From Symbiodinium natans (taxonomy: Eukaryota > Sar > Dinophyceae > Suessiales > Symbiodiniaceae), in the NCBI GenBank assembly GCA_905221605.1, contig CAJNDS010002354.1, positions 281,813-345,812 on the forward strand: DNA of 64,000 nt. Reading direction: 5' to 3'. This document shows, in pieces, positions 61,234 to 64,000 of the stretch. A program made the position numbers and the translations under genes. The notes under the pieces are model-generated. The model was not told where the DNA came from. It ran no database searches and was given only the letters and a program-made list of their open reading frames with translations. Positions within the stretch are counted from its first letter, which is position 1; every line of letters begins with the position of its first letter.

Positions 61234-63767
61234 GAGCAGCGGCGCACCGCTGCTGAGGGCCGGCTCAGGGAAGTCCTCGCGCGGACCTTGGCGCTACCTA
61301 CAGGCTTCGGACGAATGTGGGTTGAGGACTTAGGGACTACACGGTCTGTGTGGGTCTGCAGTCTACAGGGGTTTGAGGGATTGGGGCATAGAGATTCCGA
61401 AAATTTCATACCACTGAACTCACGTTGCTAAACAGGTTGACCTTCCTCGCATACAGGGTTTCCATGTCCCTCGTCTATGCCTTTCGACCGGCCATGGCAC
61501 AGTGAGGTCATATTTCGCAAGGTGTAAGGCTCTAGTTTCCTAGAGCTTCGGAACAAGCCTCTGAGATACCTGCAAGTAACATTAATTCATGGGAACTCCC
61601 CAAAAAGGACGGCGCAACACTGGCGCGAGACTTGGAGGCGAGCCTGCGCGTGGCAGCCACTCTTCTGGAGGGGGGGGGGTGTTGTTGTTCTAAAACAATG
61701 GGGCCCCTTTGCTTTTCTGAGCTGTGTTTTTTGTTTGCTTTTCCCGCGCGATCAACTTAGTGTACCCGTAGAAGGTGACCCCTTAGAGCTTGGAGAGTTC
61801 AATCCTGACATCCTTTGGGTTTCGGGATTAATCTAGGACTTTTGTTCGGAGAGGTATCGTCTGGGTTAGTTGGGGCATTTACATCCACAACGCGTGATAT
61901 CCCTTTTCGGGACCTAACTAGGTGGCCCCTGAGCGCCTCCGAGATGCCCCAAAAAAGGCTGCGGCAGCTGTACTAAACCTGAAGCCCCCCCAGTCAATCA
62001 CAGAATGGCCAGATGGAAAGCTTTGGGATTCACGTGGCTGCATCAATAGGGGCCTTCTGGATGGAGCGTCTTACAACTCTTTGCCTCGAAGGCGGCCTTG
62101 GAGGAGGCATCGCAAGCTCAGGCGCCGGACACAGTATTTGCCAGGAGAGATATGTAATGTATATATGTATACACAGAAAAATGCATACACGTATCCTTAT
62201 ATGTATCGTATGTAAACGGATTTTTTGTTCCTCCATGTCTTCCCAGATGCTGAAGAAAAGGGCGCCTCTGGTTAACTCCGTTTCCTTCTTCAGTGAACCA
62301 CGCTCTCCCCGCACACCTTGAGAATGCTTTAAGAGGTGCTCCAAGCCAACGCTTTGCATCCTCCTGTTGAAGCACAGAGGTTTCTTTCAAGCAGGAATGC
62401 TGCATCGAGATGCTACTGTACTGCGCTTCATCACGTGAAGTCTGCCTTGCCATGGTGTCGTCCAGTGAGGTCGAAGATGAGTCGCTGCTTGCTAGTGCAA
62501 GGTCGCGAGTGCAAGAGCTCAAGGACAGCAGAGCCACACTTAACCCTTTGCGCAGAAGTGATTGGTGAGAGAGATGTTCCAAACGCATCCAAACGCATTC
62601 TCAAAGCAGAAGCCAGTGCCTCGCGACAGGAGAGGGATGACGCAAGCGACCACTTGGCAGCAGCTGTGCAAGAGCTAAAGCCTCACCGTGCACCTGAAGT
62701 CACTGAAGGGTGGGCCGTGTTTTTTTGGAAACCCGAGGGCCCGTCAGGGCTGCCGCAGCCCAGAGGGTCTCCATGGCTTGCAAGAGGCCGCACTTACCTT
62801 TTTTTCCTTTCCAGCCAGTGTGCCTTGTGTGCAGCTTCTGTCTCCGGGCAGGCACTGCAGAGAGCCAAGGCCAAAGGTGCTTGGCTCGGATCCAGCACAT
62901 TGACGGATCCACCTTGTGCCCAAAAAGAAATCATCTCGTGAGCCATCCACAGCCTCTTTTTTTGAAGGCGTTTCCGAGAAGGAGCTGCAGGACGGCGAGC
63001 AGGCCCCGCCCACCCCCCCTCGTGTGCCCCAACTGTTTTGCTGTCATGCCGATAGAGCCGAGAGGGCTTTGGGCCCCTTCGAAACATTCTAAACGGTTCA
63101 CAAGGTGCAGCTAGACCATGGCACCAATTCTCAGTTGATGATAATCTGATAGTCGCAACAGTGACGAAAGCCCCCCCTCCTCGAGCGACATGCGAAACCC
63201 TCAAAAAACCTCGCTCCAGGTCCTGGCCGAAGAGATGCCTCGCGCGCAGGCGCTCCTGTCCGGCCTCACGCTGCGCGCAGTGGGGGGATGTTCACTTGGC
63301 GGTGTCGTGTAGGCCCGGCAGCAGCTCCGCGACGCCCAGGCCAAGGGCACCAGCCAGGGCCCCAGGGCCTCCGAACGAGACATAGTCAGGTGACAGGTGA
63401 AATCGACGCAGACATATCACCTCCCTTTGACAGACCCTGACCCGATCTGAAGGATTTCATCTCCAGGTGCCTTGCGCGAGGCGATCGCTGTGGCCAAGAC
63501 GACACACCTTCCGGCAGAGGAGCTGGTCCCCTTCGAGGCTCCCGAGGGGAGCACACGGCTTCGAAGCCTTGCTCGTCTCATACGAACTCTTGATTACATC
63601 CTACAATGCCCTTACGCAACGAATCCCATCTTAAGCCCCCTATAAGCCCTGCAAGCCCTTCCACTCTCCAGGAGCTGCTGCAAGGCGCCGAGTCCAAAGA
63701 AGCCGCAGCTGCCCAGACCTCGGGAGCTGACGTGAAAAAGCAAGTCGCCTGCAACGAGCTTCTGTAA
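61234..63767 (+). CDS. coiled-coil protein, many small exons (partial model)
   Basis: + strand islands after AG: 61234 to about 61326 (EQRRTAAEGRLREVLARTLA), about 61928-61985 (APERLRDAPKKAAAAVLNLK), 62092 to about 62143 (AALEEASQAQAPDTVFA), about 62447-62550 (SSEVEDESLLASARSRVQEL, KDSRATL), about 62602-62690 (AEASASRQERDDASDHLAAA, VQELK), about 62865-62890 (ALQRAKAKG), about 62972-63005 (VSEKELQDGEQ), about 63219-63280 (VLAEEMPRAQALLSGLTLRA), about 63313-63390 (ARQQLRDAQAKG), about 63470-63560 (ALREAIAVAKTTHLPAEELV) and 63672-63767 (ELLQGAESKEAAAAQTSGAD...). Ala/Glu/Leu/Gln-rich heptads run through nearly all, so one long coiled coil is likely. Order and phases were not all checked. The last TAA may instead lie in a GTAAGA donor. 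Function unknown. Confidence 0.5.
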
Positions 63768-64000
63768 GATATGAGTGACTTGTTTATATTTCTGAGTTCA
63801 TTCTAACATCCGAAACCGCCAGTTTTTTGGTACTTTCATAATTAAGTGGTGGCAGGCTTGAGTTTCCAAGCCCATCCGTATGGTCTCACGTAGACTGTGA
63901 GCCTTCCCGTCTCACATTGCTCTCTACCAGGAGGGCGAACTGTTATTAGGCAGATGCAAGTGACTTCTATTCAAGTTAAGCAGAACTTAGCGAAGTGGTT
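63768..64000. other. right edge, no supported feature
   Basis: AT-richer sequence, probably intron or 3' flank of the coiled-coil gene. Confidence 0.4.

Overview
The window looks like nuclear DNA of a dinoflagellate (Symbiodiniaceae/Suessiales type is my best guess, not proven). The reasons are: (1) every coding exon I can support, from 1 to 63.8 kb, lies on the + strand, as in the long unidirectional gene blocks of dinoflagellates; (2) introns are small, numerous and use GC, GA and GT donors with AG acceptors, and are usually flanked by a short AGG-type direct repeat; (3) the repeat TTTAGGG/CCCTAAA, the telomere repeat reported for dinoflagellates, is scattered through the window in dozens of interstitial arrays; (4) the proteins are of protist type (multi-domain Cys-rich membrane receptors, ankyrin proteins, fused metabolic enzymes). 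No bacterial, viral or organellar features, tRNAs or rRNAs were recognised.

Layout. 0-14 kb: very dense telomere-like arrays in both orientations, between short GC-rich exon islands (about 50-150 bp) of one or more unrecognised + strand genes, plus several minisatellites and a foldback element. 14-15.4 kb: AT-rich, no supported gene. 15.98-30.3 kb: a large gene for a membrane protein (N-terminal hydrophobic anchor, MAM-like domain, RCC1-like repeats, SRCR domain, Kelch repeats, Cys-rich GCC2/GCC3-like region, then about nine membrane segments). Its 6.1-kb intron (21310-27443) holds a complete five-exon gene (24041-26799) for a ribokinase-family kinase fused to deoxyribose-phosphate aldolase. 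30.8-33.7 kb: further + strand exons that may be the C-terminal tail of the membrane protein or a separate gene. 34.9-41.3 kb: exon islands, including an ankyrin-repeat gene (37.5-39.0 kb), ending in a minisatellite and a 100-bp assembly gap (41342-41441). 42-52.6 kb: a two-pass membrane protein with PPxY motifs (44348-45094), a second ankyrin gene (50.15-51.85 kb) and exon fragments. 52.7-61 kb: a gene-free block with a large inverted AT-rich satellite array (52.7-57.4 kb) and degenerate repeats. 61.2-63.8 kb: exons of a coiled-coil protein.

The most interesting signal is the link between the telomere-like arrays and introns. In well-supported genes the arrays lie inside introns. In two cases the array-bearing intron is bounded by an exact direct repeat of coding sequence (24 bp and 8 bp), and the splice sites fall inside the two copies, so that splicing restores an open frame. 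This suggests that telomere-repeat insertions with target duplication have been a source of new introns.

Limits: exon borders were worked out by eye from reading frame, family similarity and splice-site rules; first exons, UTRs and many fragment genes are unresolved; nothing was searched against a database.
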